From NCBI GenBank assembly GCA_944323995.1, contig CALUUN010000001.1, forward strand, positions 124,001 through 188,000: 64,000 nt of DNA, read 5' to 3'. Below the pieces are notes generated by a model, which saw only the letters and a list, made by a program, of their open reading frames with translations, was not told the DNA's origin and ran no database searches. Shown in pieces: positions 1 through 8,267 of this stretch. The stretch comes from Candidatus Gastranaerophilales bacterium. Lineage in GTDB: Bacteria; Cyanobacteriota; Vampirovibrionia; Gastranaerophilales; Gastranaerophilaceae. The translations under genes were made by a program, and so were the position numbers. The number at the start of each line of letters is the position of its first letter. The stretch's first letter is position 1.

Positions 1-483
1 ACATTATGCGACGAATTTATTAAGGGTGCAACAAGTTCCGGAAACATCTGCGAAAAAATTTTTCTTCGCGATAAAAAGATTAATTATTGCATGGGCTGCG
101 GAGTCTGCAACAATACACATAAATGCGTACAAAATGATGACATGGCAGAAGTCCTCGACAAAATGCTCGACGCTGATGTAATTGTTCTTGCAACGCCCGT
201 ATACTTTTACGCAATGGATGCACAGTTAAAAACACTTATAGACAGAACTGTTCCGCGCTATACAGAATTAACCGACAAAGAATTTTATTATATAATTACT
301 GCAGCGGACACAGAAATAAACAACATGCAGCGCGCAATAGAAGGTTTCAGAGGATTCACTCTGGACTGCCTTTCCGGCGCAAAAGAAAAAGGAATAATTT
401 ACGGCACGGGCGTATGGCAAAAAGGTGATGTATTAAACACTCCGCACATAAAAGAAGCCTTTGAAGCCGGCAAAAATGTATAA
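1..483 (+). CDS. Flavodoxin-like iron-sulfur flavoprotein, 5' truncated
   Basis: Likely an NADPH-dependent FMN reductase/flavodoxin-fold protein that passes electrons between a reduced cofactor and an unknown acceptor in the cytoplasm. The frame is open from base 1 (TLCDEFIKGA...), so the N-terminal FMN-binding loop lies outside the window. Visible is a compact cysteine cluster, CMGCGVCNNTHKC (CX2CX2CX5C), typical of iron-sulfur flavoproteins, followed by the VIVLATPVYFYAMDAQLKT segment that is conserved in this family (flavin-contacting loop and dimer region). It stops 15 nt before the DXS-like gene and probably shares its transcript. The physiological partner cannot be told from sequence. 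Confidence 0.8.
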   Translation, partial: TLCDEFIKGATSSGNICEKIFLRDKKINYCMGCGVCNNTHKCVQNDDMAEVLDKMLDADVIVLATPVYFYAMDAQLKTLIDRTVPRYTELTDKEFYYIITAADTEINNMQRAIEGFRGFTLDCLSGAKEKGIIYGTGVWQKGDVLNTPHIKEAFEAGKNV

Positions 484-498
484 GAAGGAGAAAAGACA

Positions 499-2253
499 AT
501 GAAAATATTAGATAAAGTAAACACCCCGCAAGATGTAAAACAACTTTCTGTTGATGAAATGAATAAACTCGCGGAAGAAATTCGTGAAGCTATTATAAAC
601 AGAGTAAACACTATAGGCGGCCACCTCGGCCCCGACCTCGGCATTGTTGAAGCGACAATCGCAATGCATTACGTGTTTAATTCCCCGAAAGATAAATTCA
701 TCTTTGATATTTCACACCAGTGCTACCCGCACAAAATTCTTACGGGAAGAAAACAGGGCTTTACAAACCCGCTTGAACACCCTGAAATTTCAGGCTACTC
801 AAACCCTAAAGAAAGCGCACATGATCACTTTGTAATCGGTCACACTTCAACTTCGGTAACACTTGCAACAGGCATGGCAAAAGCACGTGACCTGAAAGGT
901 GAAAAATCAAACATCATAGCACTTATCGGCGACGGTTCTTTAAGCGGCGGAGAAGCATTTGAAGGTTTTAATAATGCAGCTGTTTTAAACAGCAATATTA
1001 TCATAATCGTAAACGACAATGAAATGTCAATTGCCGAAAATCAAGGCGGGTTATATAAAAATCTCGCACTTTTGAGAGAAACAAACGGAACTGCCGAAAA
1101 CAATATCTTTACCGCAATGGGATTTGACTACTACTATGTTGAAGAAGGCAATAACGTCGAAAAATTAATAGAAACATTAAATGAAGTAAAAGACATTCAG
1201 CACCCTGTAGTTGTACATATTCACACTCTCAAAGGCAAAGGCTACAAACCTGCCGAGGAAGATAAAGAAACTTATCACTGGCAGCTTCCGGGATTTTTAA
1301 ATAAATCCGAAAACGCATCGCAAGCCGTTGAATCTTACAATTCAATCACAACTGATTATATACTTCAAAAACAAAAAGAAGGCATGCCGATTGTTTCAAT
1401 AACACCTGCGACACCGGGAGCAACCGAATACAGCAAAGATTACAGAAAATCTCTGGGCAAACATTTTACCGATGTCGGGATTGCAGAACAGCATGCGGTC
1501 GGCTACGCTTCAGGTATTGCAAAAAACGGCGGGAAAGCTGTTCTCGGCGTATTAAGTTCATTTGTACAAAGGGCTTATGACCAGCTTTCGCAGGATCTTG
1601 CGCTCAATAATTCACCCGCAACCATTCTTGTTTACTGGGGCGGAATTTCCAATGCGGATATGACACATCTGCAAACTTTTGACATTCCGCTGATAAGTAA
1701 CATTCCGAACATGGTTTATCTTGCACCGGCAAATAAAGAAGAATATCTTGCAATGCTCGACTGGTCGGTAAAACAAAACGATTACTCAACAGCCATAAGA
1801 GTTCCTTTCGGCCCGCTTGTATCAACCGGAATCAAAGACAATACGGATTATTCAATTTTAAACAAATTCAAAGTTGAAGAAAAAGGAGAAAAAATTGCGA
1901 TAATCGGAGTCGGAGACTTTTTGGAACCAGCAAAAGAAGTTAAGCTGGAAATCAAAAACAGACTTAACATCAACTCAACCCTGATTAATCCGAGATTTTT
2001 AACAGGAGTTGATACAGAACTACTGGATAGCTTAAAAAAAGATCACGAAATAGTAATAACACTGGAAAACGGCGTATTGGACGGAGGCTTCGGCGAAAAA
2101 ATCGCACGTTACTTTGGCCCGTCAAATATGAAGGTTCTTAACTACGGCGGCAAAAAAGAATTCACTGACAGAGTTCCGCTTGATGAGCTTTACAAACGCT
2201 ACAGACTGAAAAAAGAATTAATAACCGAAGATGTTGCAAAAATTATTGATTGA
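499..2253 (+). CDS. dxs: 1-deoxy-D-xylulose-5-phosphate synthase-like transketolase
   Basis: Thiamine-diphosphate enzyme expected to condense pyruvate and glyceraldehyde-3-phosphate into DXP, the first step of the MEP isoprenoid pathway. Visible: GGHLGPDLG near residue 40 (the catalytic-His region of DXS), DISHQCYPHKILTGR, the ThDP-binding GDGSLSGGEAFEGFN around residue 150, and DVGIAEQHAVGYASG with the conserved Glu in the pyrimidine domain, then a transketolase C-terminal domain. At 584 aa it is shorter than usual DXS (about 620). The segment equivalent to DRAG-VGADGPTHHG reads YWGGISNADMTHLQTFD, losing the DRAG arginine and one residue. It may be a second, diverged DXS. Start chosen by AAGGAG at good spacing. 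The flavoprotein gene is directly upstream. Confidence 0.82.
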   Translation: MKILDKVNTPQDVKQLSVDEMNKLAEEIREAIINRVNTIGGHLGPDLGIVEATIAMHYVFNSPKDKFIFDISHQCYPHKILTGRKQGFTNPLEHPEISGYSNPKESAHDHFVIGHTSTSVTLATGMAKARDLKGEKSNIIALIGDGSLSGGEAFEGFNNAAVLNSNIIIIVNDNEMSIAENQGGLYKNLALLRETNGTAENNIFTAMGFDYYYVEEGNNVEKLIETLNEVKDIQHPVVVHIHTLKGKGYKPAEEDKETYHWQLPGFLNKSENASQAVESYNSITTDYILQKQKEGMPIVSITPATPGATEYSKDYRKSLGKHFTDVGIAEQHAVGYASGIAKNGGKAVLGVLSSFVQRAYDQLSQDLALNNSPATILVYWGGISNADMTHLQTFDIPLISNIPNMVYLAPANKEEYLAMLDWSVKQNDYSTAIRVPFGPLVSTGIKDNTDYSILNKFKVEEKGEKIAIIGVGDFLEPAKEVKLEIKNRLNINSTLINPRFLTGVDTELLDSLKKDHEIVITLENGVLDGGFGEKIARYFGPSNMKVLNYGGKKEFTDRVPLDELYKRYRLKKELITEDVAKIID

Positions 2254-2275
2254 TTCATGCTATAATATTTAGAGT

Positions 2276-3577
2276 ATGAAAAGGTTATTAATTATTTTAA
2301 TATTAATCATCACATGCCCGGGCACAGTTCTGGGCATTAGTGATGTAAAAAAGGTATACCTTACCGAAGCCATTGACGCAGCTTTGAAAAACAATCTTGA
2401 TCTTCAGGCGGCACAACTTGAAGTGAATATTGCACAGAACAAAATAAAGACCGCAAACAGGCTCCAAAACCCTTCTGTCGGAGCGTTTTATTTTCTGGGT
2501 GCCGCAGGCAGAGGAGAGCCAAAACAAATAGGAATAAGCGAAGATATTGAAATCGCAAAACGCGGAGCCAGAAAAAATCTTGCAAAATCTAATCTGGAAC
2601 TTGTTGAAAAAAATGTTGCTTACACCAAATTTGACCTTAAAATGGATGTAAGAGAAGCATATATAAACCTTGTAGCCGCAAAGTCAGTTCTTGATACTCT
2701 TGAACAGCAAAAATCACTTCAGGAAGAACTTCTGGAAATCGCGGAAAACAGGGTAAAACAAAAAGAAGTTCCCGAAATTGATGTTATTCAGGCCGAAATT
2801 GCTCTTAACCAATTAATCACACAGGTTAATACGGCCAGAGTAAACGTGAATACAGCACTTGCCGACTTCAATAAAATAATTAACGACCCTAATAAAGTAG
2901 TTTACGACAGTAAAGATAAACTTTTTTCGGAAGAAAACAACTTTGCGGAAATGCTTACGCCGCCGCCTACATACAAGTTCCCGCCATTCAATACAATTAT
3001 TGAAAGGGCACTTGAAAACAGGTATGACATAAAAATTGCAAAACAGGAAATAGACCTTGCGGAAAAGAATTTGACCGTTGTTGCAAGACAGCGGATTCCG
3101 GACATATCAATAACCGGAGGATATGCTTACCAGCTCGGCAGATACTCTGACAGCGGCAATTTTAATAACGGAGCCTATGCCGGCGCAAGCCTTGTTAACA
3201 TCCCGTTATTTTACAACTACTCCCCTGAAATTCAAAATGCAGCATATAAAGTGCGACAGGCTGAATTGAAATATACTTCGGCAAAAAATAAAGCAATTAA
3301 AGATGTCAGTGCAGCCTACGAAAAATTTCTGACCGCTGTCGAAAATCTTAACTACTACGAAGACAAAATTCTAAAAAGTTCGGAAAAAATGATAGATATA
3401 TCAATGGACAGCTATGAACACGGCAAATCGGATATTACTGCGCTCATTGTAATGAAACAGGCATATAAATCAATTATAGTCGGCTACACCTATGCCTTGA
3501 GCGAATACTACAACAGCTGGACAAATTTCTTGAGAGAAACCAATGACGAAGATTTTGAACTGAATGAAGATGTGTAA
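2276..3577 (+). CDS. TolC-family outer membrane efflux protein
   Basis: Outer-membrane channel subunit expected to form a trimeric barrel with a periplasmic alpha-helical tunnel for type I secretion or RND/MFS-coupled efflux. A signal peptide is clear (MKRLLIILILIITCPGTVLG). Two OEP repeats follow, each with long Asn/Gln/Ala-rich helices and the typical ALKNNLDLQAAQLEV and ALENRYDIKIAKQEI openings of TolC repeats. Length 433 aa is normal. No membrane-fusion protein or inner-membrane pump is adjacent, so the partner is elsewhere. An extended -10 (TGCTATAAT, 2258-2266) sits 9 nt before the ATG and there is no ribosome-binding site, so the mRNA is probably leaderless. Confidence 0.85.
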   Translation: MKRLLIILILIITCPGTVLGISDVKKVYLTEAIDAALKNNLDLQAAQLEVNIAQNKIKTANRLQNPSVGAFYFLGAAGRGEPKQIGISEDIEIAKRGARKNLAKSNLELVEKNVAYTKFDLKMDVREAYINLVAAKSVLDTLEQQKSLQEELLEIAENRVKQKEVPEIDVIQAEIALNQLITQVNTARVNVNTALADFNKIINDPNKVVYDSKDKLFSEENNFAEMLTPPPTYKFPPFNTIIERALENRYDIKIAKQEIDLAEKNLTVVARQRIPDISITGGYAYQLGRYSDSGNFNNGAYAGASLVNIPLFYNYSPEIQNAAYKVRQAELKYTSAKNKAIKDVSAAYEKFLTAVENLNYYEDKILKSSEKMIDISMDSYEHGKSDITALIVMKQAYKSIIVGYTYALSEYYNSWTNFLRETNDEDFELNEDV

Positions 3578-3579
3578 AA

Positions 3580-4551
3580 ATCAATCCGCGTTATGAGCGA
3601 GCAAATATCGTTTTTAATTCAAAAACTGTAATACAAAATTACAATCAAAATCAACCGAGAGTACCAAAAGGCAATCCGAATGGCGGGCAGTTTTGCGGTA
3701 GTAATAAAGCTCATTATGCTTCTTATAATGATTTTGTTAATGAATTTTCTGATTATATAGAAGATGTACCAGAAGATTATAAAATCAGCGATGTAGAAGA
3801 AGTTAAGAAAGATTTAGGCGTTTCTGAAAATCAACCGAAAATAATTAAGACACCTATTGAAGAAGTTGAATTAAGGGCAGATAGGATTGAACACATCATA
3901 AACGGTGGCGGTGACGGACATTTGCCGGATAAAACACGTTACAAATGTATTAATAAAATGCTTGCAACTTTAGAAAGACCAAATATAATTGTCGGTTATG
4001 ACAATGGTAATAAAGGGTATTACAAGGTATTCAAGGGTGAAAATAAAAATAAAAATCAAATTGTTTCAATCCATAAAGATGAAAACGGTGATTTTGTTTA
4101 TACAGCAATGCCCTCTGATAAGGGTTCAAACTATTTTATAAAACAAATAAATAAAGGTAATATCCTATATAAAAAGGCAGCCGGCACTCAAAAGAATGCC
4201 GCTGTCAATAACATTATAACCGATAACCGAGAAAATTTCAACCCTGATATTAAGAATAATGTACAAAATGATAAGGAGCAGGACATGGCACTATTAGACG
4301 AACTTAAAAAACTGATTACTAAGGTCGAAAACGACAAAGGAGAAGATATGGACGACAACAAAGAAAAAATTGAAAACGAAAAAGTCGATAAGCGTAAACT
4401 TATTGACGAAGTAGCAGGCATTATGAAGTCTGCCGGGGCTGATGACGAAAAAATCAGAACAGCCAAAAATGGAAAAACTTGCTGCTGCAATTTATTAACA
4501 AATGTAAAAAGGGAATTAAGAAACACTTTGATAAATATTTTTACGCTCTAA
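3580..4551 (+). pseudogene. Prophage remnant: head-morphogenesis C-terminus with nuclease-like domain joined to scaffold/protease tail
   Basis: The frame is open from 3568 through 4551 but has no credible start codon; the first possible start with coding sequence downstream is TTG 3922, which is internal. The translated stretch contains VPKGNPNGGQF, a motif common near the C-terminus of phage minor-head/SPP1 gp7-type proteins. It is followed by an LRADRIEHIINGGGDGHLPD...YYKVFKG...IVSIHKDENGDFVYTAMP region like the phage-associated Barnase/EndoU/ColicinE5-type nuclease domains. Then comes DKRKLIDEVAGIMKSAGADDEKIRTA, resembling the end of phage prohead protease/scaffold (DUF2213-like) proteins. 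After 4460 the frame seems shifted, since the next frame gives KMEKLA as expected for that family. I read it as a deletion-fused, frameshifted remnant of two phage structural genes. Confidence 0.6.
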
Positions 4552-4577
4552 AATGAATGTAATCAGGAGATAAATTT

Positions 4578-4973
4578 ATGTTTGTGCACAGAATCAGTTT
4601 AGGAGCATTCAAAGGTCAAAAAATCCCAAACAAAGAAATCAGCCGCTGCAAAGACGGTACATTAAAAGAAACTCATTACGGCAAATTCGGACAAATAATC
4701 GAAGAAAAAACACTGCTTAGAGGACAACTAATAAAGGATAATATTTATCACTACGGGGCAAACGGCCAATACATCGGACACACAAAAAAATATTACGCCG
4801 ACGGCAATGAGTATACGGAAACTGTTATACATAATAACAATCAATCAACACGAACTGTTTATATAAACGGAAAAGTGACAAATCAAAAAACAATCTATCC
4901 GCCCAAAAACGAAGTTGAAGCGCCGCCGCTTGATATAGAAGAAACAGAAGAAAACTTTTTTCTGATCGGTTAA
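4578..4973 (+). CDS. Hypothetical protein with YwqK/MORN-like repeats
   Basis: A 131-residue protein with a good AGGAG ribosome-binding site 8 nt upstream. The middle holds short beta-rich repeats of the type GTLKETHYGKFGQI and GNEYTETVIHNNNQ, reminiscent of YwqK/MORN-like repeat proteins whose role is usually unknown. There is no signal peptide or membrane segment; the C-terminus is acidic. It lies between the prophage remnant and tRNA-Phe, so it could be phage cargo or an ordinary orphan. Function not recognised. Confidence 0.55.
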   Translation: MFVHRISLGAFKGQKIPNKEISRCKDGTLKETHYGKFGQIIEEKTLLRGQLIKDNIYHYGANGQYIGHTKKYYADGNEYTETVIHNNNQSTRTVYINGKVTNQKTIYPPKNEVEAPPLDIEETEENFFLIG

Positions 4974-4998
4974 CTGCTGCAATCAATCACAAAAAAAT

Positions 4999-5071
4999 TG
5001 CCGCAACTCGGAATTGAACCAAGGACACAGGGATTTTCAGTCCCTTGCTCTACCAACTGAGCTATTGCGGC
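4999..5071 (-). tRNA. tRNA-Phe(GAA)
   Basis: On the minus strand the 73-nt cloverleaf has acceptor GCCGCAA/TTGCGGC, D-stem GCTC/GAGC, anticodon stem AGGGA/TCCCT with loop CTGAAAA (anticodon GAA) and T-arm CTTGG-TTCAATT-CCGAG, discriminator A, no encoded CCA. It lies about 80 nt downstream of infC on the same strand and could be co-transcribed with it. Confidence 0.96.
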
Positions 5072-5152
5072 AATTAAATTATTCTAAGCATTCACTTGCG
5101 GCATGAGCCACATAAATAATTGTATCTGCTGAATTTGAAACGTCAAGAACTT

Positions 5153-5683
5153 TTATTGAGGTCCGAGATATAAAGTGACGTTTCTGCCTTCTAGCATAGG
5201 CTTTTTCTCTATTTGCAAGGGTTCCTCTTTCAAATCTTCAATAAATCTGTTTGCAAGATCGAACGCAAGCTCACTGTGCTGCATTTCACGGCCTCTGAGC
5301 ATTATAACGATTTTGACTTTATTCCCCTGACCGATAAATTTTTTGATATTGTTAATCCTGACCTGATAGTCATGGGTATCAATTTTATATCTGACTTTGA
5401 CTTCTTTTATTTCAACAACATGCTGCTTTTTCTTAGCTTCTTTTGCACGTTTTTCCAATTCGTACTTATATTTGCCGTAATTTAAAATTTTAGCTACCGG
5501 AGGTTCCTGATTAGGACTTATTAAAACCAGATCCAGATCGGCATCGTAAGCCATTTGTAAAGCTCTGGAAGTCGGCACAACTCCTCTGTTTTCGCCTTTA
5601 TCATCAATTAATCTCACTTCTTTTGAACGAATTCGTTCGTTCATAATTGCCTGATCCTTATTGTGTCTGTTATCGTTTGCTAT
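5153..5683 (-). CDS. infC: Translation initiation factor IF-3, probable ATA start
   Basis: IF-3 binds the 30S subunit, prevents premature 50S joining and checks start-codon selection. The N-domain (NERIRSKEVRLIDDKGENRGV), the YGKYKYELEKRAKEAKKK linker and the C-domain (VKIVIMLRGREMQHSELA, LYLGPQ end) are all present. The longer frame up to ATG 5737 runs through a likely promoter (TGCTATTAT) and has no SD. AAAAGGAGA at 5692-5700 sits 8 nt before an ATA codon at 5683-5681, which I take as the start (176 aa). ATG 5644 (MNERIR, 163 aa) is the alternative, with a weaker AAGGAT. Rare AUU/AUA-type starts are known for infC, where IF-3 regulates its own translation. The usual rpmI-rplT partners do not follow. 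Confidence 0.9.
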   Translation of the reverse strand: MANDNRHNKDQAIMNERIRSKEVRLIDDKGENRGVVPTSRALQMAYDADLDLVLISPNQEPPVAKILNYGKYKYELEKRAKEAKKKQHVVEIKEVKVRYKIDTHDYQVRINNIKKFIGQGNKVKIVIMLRGREMQHSELAFDLANRFIEDLKEEPLQIEKKPMLEGRNVTLYLGPQ

Positions 5684-5800
5684 TGTCCTGTCTCCTTTTA
5701 ACTTGTAGTACCTGCTTATAATAGCACAACATGTCAAAATTTGCTATATATTAAGCTAAAAGATTTATGTAACAAAATGTAAAAACAAATTTAACCACTC

Positions 5801-5825
5801 AAAACCCCGTAATGACAGGGTTTTT
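5801..5825. other. Small GC-stem hairpin in infC divergent region
   Basis: AAAACCC and GGGTTTT arms around a 10-nt loop, with a T-run on the plus strand. It lies between the divergent infC and the 40-aa ORF, where no gene ends. It may be an attenuator-like element in a 5' leader or chance. Evidence is weak. Confidence 0.3.
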
Positions 5826-5911
5826 AAAAATTCGGCAAAAAAATCATTAAAGTTTTCAAAAAATTAAACCGATAAAGAATATGTCAAACGAACAATATAG
5901 GAGTATTAAGT

Positions 5912-6034
5912 ATGATGATTGAAGCACAAGCTGAATTGTTAGGGATGAGCACAGAAGAGATTGACATGTCGTTACCGATACAAAAATTGTTTGACGAATG
6001 TCTTAACTTTATTTCAACTGCCAGCTTTGAGTAA
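5912..6034 (+). CDS. Small hypothetical protein (40 aa)
   Basis: Short frame MMIEAQAELLGMSTEE... ending in FISTASFE. It has AGGAG at proper distance from the ATG and a strong rho-independent terminator 20 nt after the stop, so it looks like a free-standing small gene. The protein is acidic and helical, with no signal peptide, no membrane segment and only one cysteine. No family is recognised; the phrase LLGMSTEEIDMSLPI suggests a small folded or partner-binding peptide, but that is only an impression. Coding status would need conservation or expression data. Confidence 0.45.
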   Translation: MMIEAQAELLGMSTEEIDMSLPIQKLFDECLNFISTASFE

Positions 6035-6053
6035 AGTTAAAACCTGAACGACT

Positions 6054-6084
6054 AAAAGGATAAACTTCGGTTTATCCTTTTTTA
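6054..6084 (+). terminator. Rho-independent terminator
   Basis: A 12-bp stem AAAAGGATAAAC/GTTTATCCTTTT with a TTCG tetraloop followed by a T-run. It ends the small ORF transcript just before the TPR gene. Confidence 0.85.
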
Positions 6085-6149
6085 TTGCAAAAGGCTATAT
6101 ACATATCCTCATTCTTGTATTAAAATAGAAACAAAATGAGGGATTTTTT

Positions 6150-8267
6150 ATGTGTAAAAGTTTAGGAAAAATTATAAAAGCCGTACTTATAACCGTTTTG
6201 CTGGCAAATTGCGCGCATGCCGGATTCAAGGAACACTATGATCTGGGGCAGGAATATCTGGCAAATTACCAGTATTCAGGCGCCATAACCGAATTTAAAA
6301 ACGCTTTACGCATAAATTATATGGACAATTCCGCAAGAATAGGGCTTATAAACTCTTACCTTGCCCGCGGAACCTATTACGGCAAAGAAGAAAGAGATTA
6401 TAAAAAAGCCGCAGATGATTATAGAAGCGCACTTTTTTACATGGTCTATTATCCGGCAAAACTCACCTCAACACAAGCAGCGCCTCAGGTTACCGGAAAC
6501 TTAAACAGATGCTTGAATGCAATAGGATTTGACACCTCACCTGCCAACCGTTTTGAAACGGCAAAACAGCTAAGAGCTGAAGGAAATTTTGCAGCGGCAG
6601 GGTATGAATTTAACCAGACACTTGCTGACAGAAATCTGCAAAAAGAAAGTTTTGAACAGGTCGGCGATATAATGAAACTCCTCGGCAACAATCAAAAAGC
6701 CGCAGAATACTACAGAAAAGCCATTGCCGTTTCACCGAATGATATTGATCTCAGATTATCTTACGCAAAAATGCTGGACAGCCTTGGCAATGAAGATGCG
6801 GCCGTTGTTGAATATAACTATATTTTAAGCAAAGTAAACGACAACAAAGAGGTTCTGTACGCGCTTGAAAGAATCTATAAAAAGAAACTGGAAAATTCCC
6901 CGAGCGATCCTGATATTACGGCAAATTTAGGTGCGATAATGCAAAAACAGGGCAACTTTGATGAAGCATTAATGTATTACCAAAAATCTGAATATCTTAA
7001 CCCGTCAAATATCAATACCCGCTTAAATGTCGGAACTTTATACCAGCAAAAAGGCGATTACAGAACAGCCATAAAGGCCTATGATTCTGTTTTAATCCTT
7101 TATCCTGATAATGTTAATGCGAATTTATATAAAGCGCAGGCAAATGCTGCGCTTGGCGACACAAAAGCCGCGATTTCAGGTTTCCAAAAGGTTATGTCGC
7201 TTGACCCTGCCAACTCACAGGCACAGGCGCAAATGCTTGAAGTAATCAAAGGCTCAATGACTATTAATGAGTTCATAACCTACGTAAAACGCAATATGGC
7301 GGCTTCAAATCCTGCCGAACTCTTCTACAGTTATGCACTTGATTTACATAAACAAAACAAACTGGCAGATGCAATAATCATCTATAATGAAGCTCTTAAA
7401 TTAAATCAAAACAATCCCGAGATTTTCATTAACCTTGCAATAGCGCAAAATCAAGCCGGTACACCCGATGCTGCCATAGAAACACTTAAAACCGCATCAG
7501 CAAAATTCCCCTCAAATACTCAAATTAAAGATGCTTTAAATTCCGTAAGCAAAGACCTTGTAAACAGCAAACTTGCAAAAGCGGCATCATACTATGATAT
7601 ACAGGATTACAAAACAGCCGCGGCAGAATATTTAAAAATCACCCCTGCTACGGCAGATTCAATGCTGGGCGCAGCATCAAGCTATCAGGCAATGGGCGAC
7701 ACAGACAATGCAATTATGTACTATCAAAAAGCACTGCAATTAAAACCCGTTGATTCTGATATTGCATACTACATTGCCGTACTTTACGCAGAAAAACAAG
7801 ACTGGGAAAATGCAAAAGCCTATCTTAACAAATCACTTGCAATAAACAAAAATAACGACAAAGCCGTTGACTTTATGCAGAGCGTAAACGAACAGATGAA
7901 TTTGCAAACACTTAACAAAGCAATTACGCTTTACGAATCGGAAAAATACGACCAGAGCTTGAAAATTCTGAATGAAGTTCTTGCAAAAGATGCCGCAAAT
8001 GCTTACGCATACTATTATCGCGGAATGATTTACGACGTAAAAGAAAAACGGCAGGAAGCAATAAATGACTTTTTAAAAGCGTATTCATTGAATAAAGAAT
8101 TTGAAATTTTAAATTACATGATAGCAATAGATTACGATGCTCTCGGTAACACAAAAGAAGCGTTAAAATACTATGAAATTTACGCAAATTCAAATGCCGC
8201 CGATGATGAATACAAACAGTACGCAAAAGACAGAGCAAACGAATTAAAACAAAATGCAGACCAATAA
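6150..8267 (+). CDS. Secreted multi-TPR repeat protein
   Basis: Exported scaffold protein of 705 aa made almost wholly of tetratricopeptide repeats (for example QGNFDEALMYYQKSEYLNPS, KGDYRTAIKAYDSVLILYPD, MGDTDNAIMYYQKALQLKP). Such arrays mediate protein-protein contacts, often in envelope assembly. An N-terminal signal peptide ending near ANCAHA is present; a cysteine lies there but the lipobox is poor. Start chosen by GAGGG upstream of the ATG. The 3' end overlaps dusB by 14 nt, indicating co-transcription and possibly translational coupling. The specific partner is unknown. Confidence 0.8.
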   Translation: MCKSLGKIIKAVLITVLLANCAHAGFKEHYDLGQEYLANYQYSGAITEFKNALRINYMDNSARIGLINSYLARGTYYGKEERDYKKAADDYRSALFYMVYYPAKLTSTQAAPQVTGNLNRCLNAIGFDTSPANRFETAKQLRAEGNFAAAGYEFNQTLADRNLQKESFEQVGDIMKLLGNNQKAAEYYRKAIAVSPNDIDLRLSYAKMLDSLGNEDAAVVEYNYILSKVNDNKEVLYALERIYKKKLENSPSDPDITANLGAIMQKQGNFDEALMYYQKSEYLNPSNINTRLNVGTLYQQKGDYRTAIKAYDSVLILYPDNVNANLYKAQANAALGDTKAAISGFQKVMSLDPANSQAQAQMLEVIKGSMTINEFITYVKRNMAASNPAELFYSYALDLHKQNKLADAIIIYNEALKLNQNNPEIFINLAIAQNQAGTPDAAIETLKTASAKFPSNTQIKDALNSVSKDLVNSKLAKAASYYDIQDYKTAAAEYLKITPATADSMLGAASSYQAMGDTDNAIMYYQKALQLKPVDSDIAYYIAVLYAEKQDWENAKAYLNKSLAINKNNDKAVDFMQSVNEQMNLQTLNKAITLYESEKYDQSLKILNEVLAKDAANAYAYYYRGMIYDVKEKRQEAINDFLKAYSLNKEFEILNYMIAIDYDALGNTKEALKYYEIYANSNAADDEYKQYAKDRANELKQNADQ

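Noticed and set aside
6150-8267. Lipoprotein signal in the 705-aa TPR protein
   Set aside because: A Cys occurs in LLANCAHA but the lipobox is poor; an ordinary signal peptide explains it as well.
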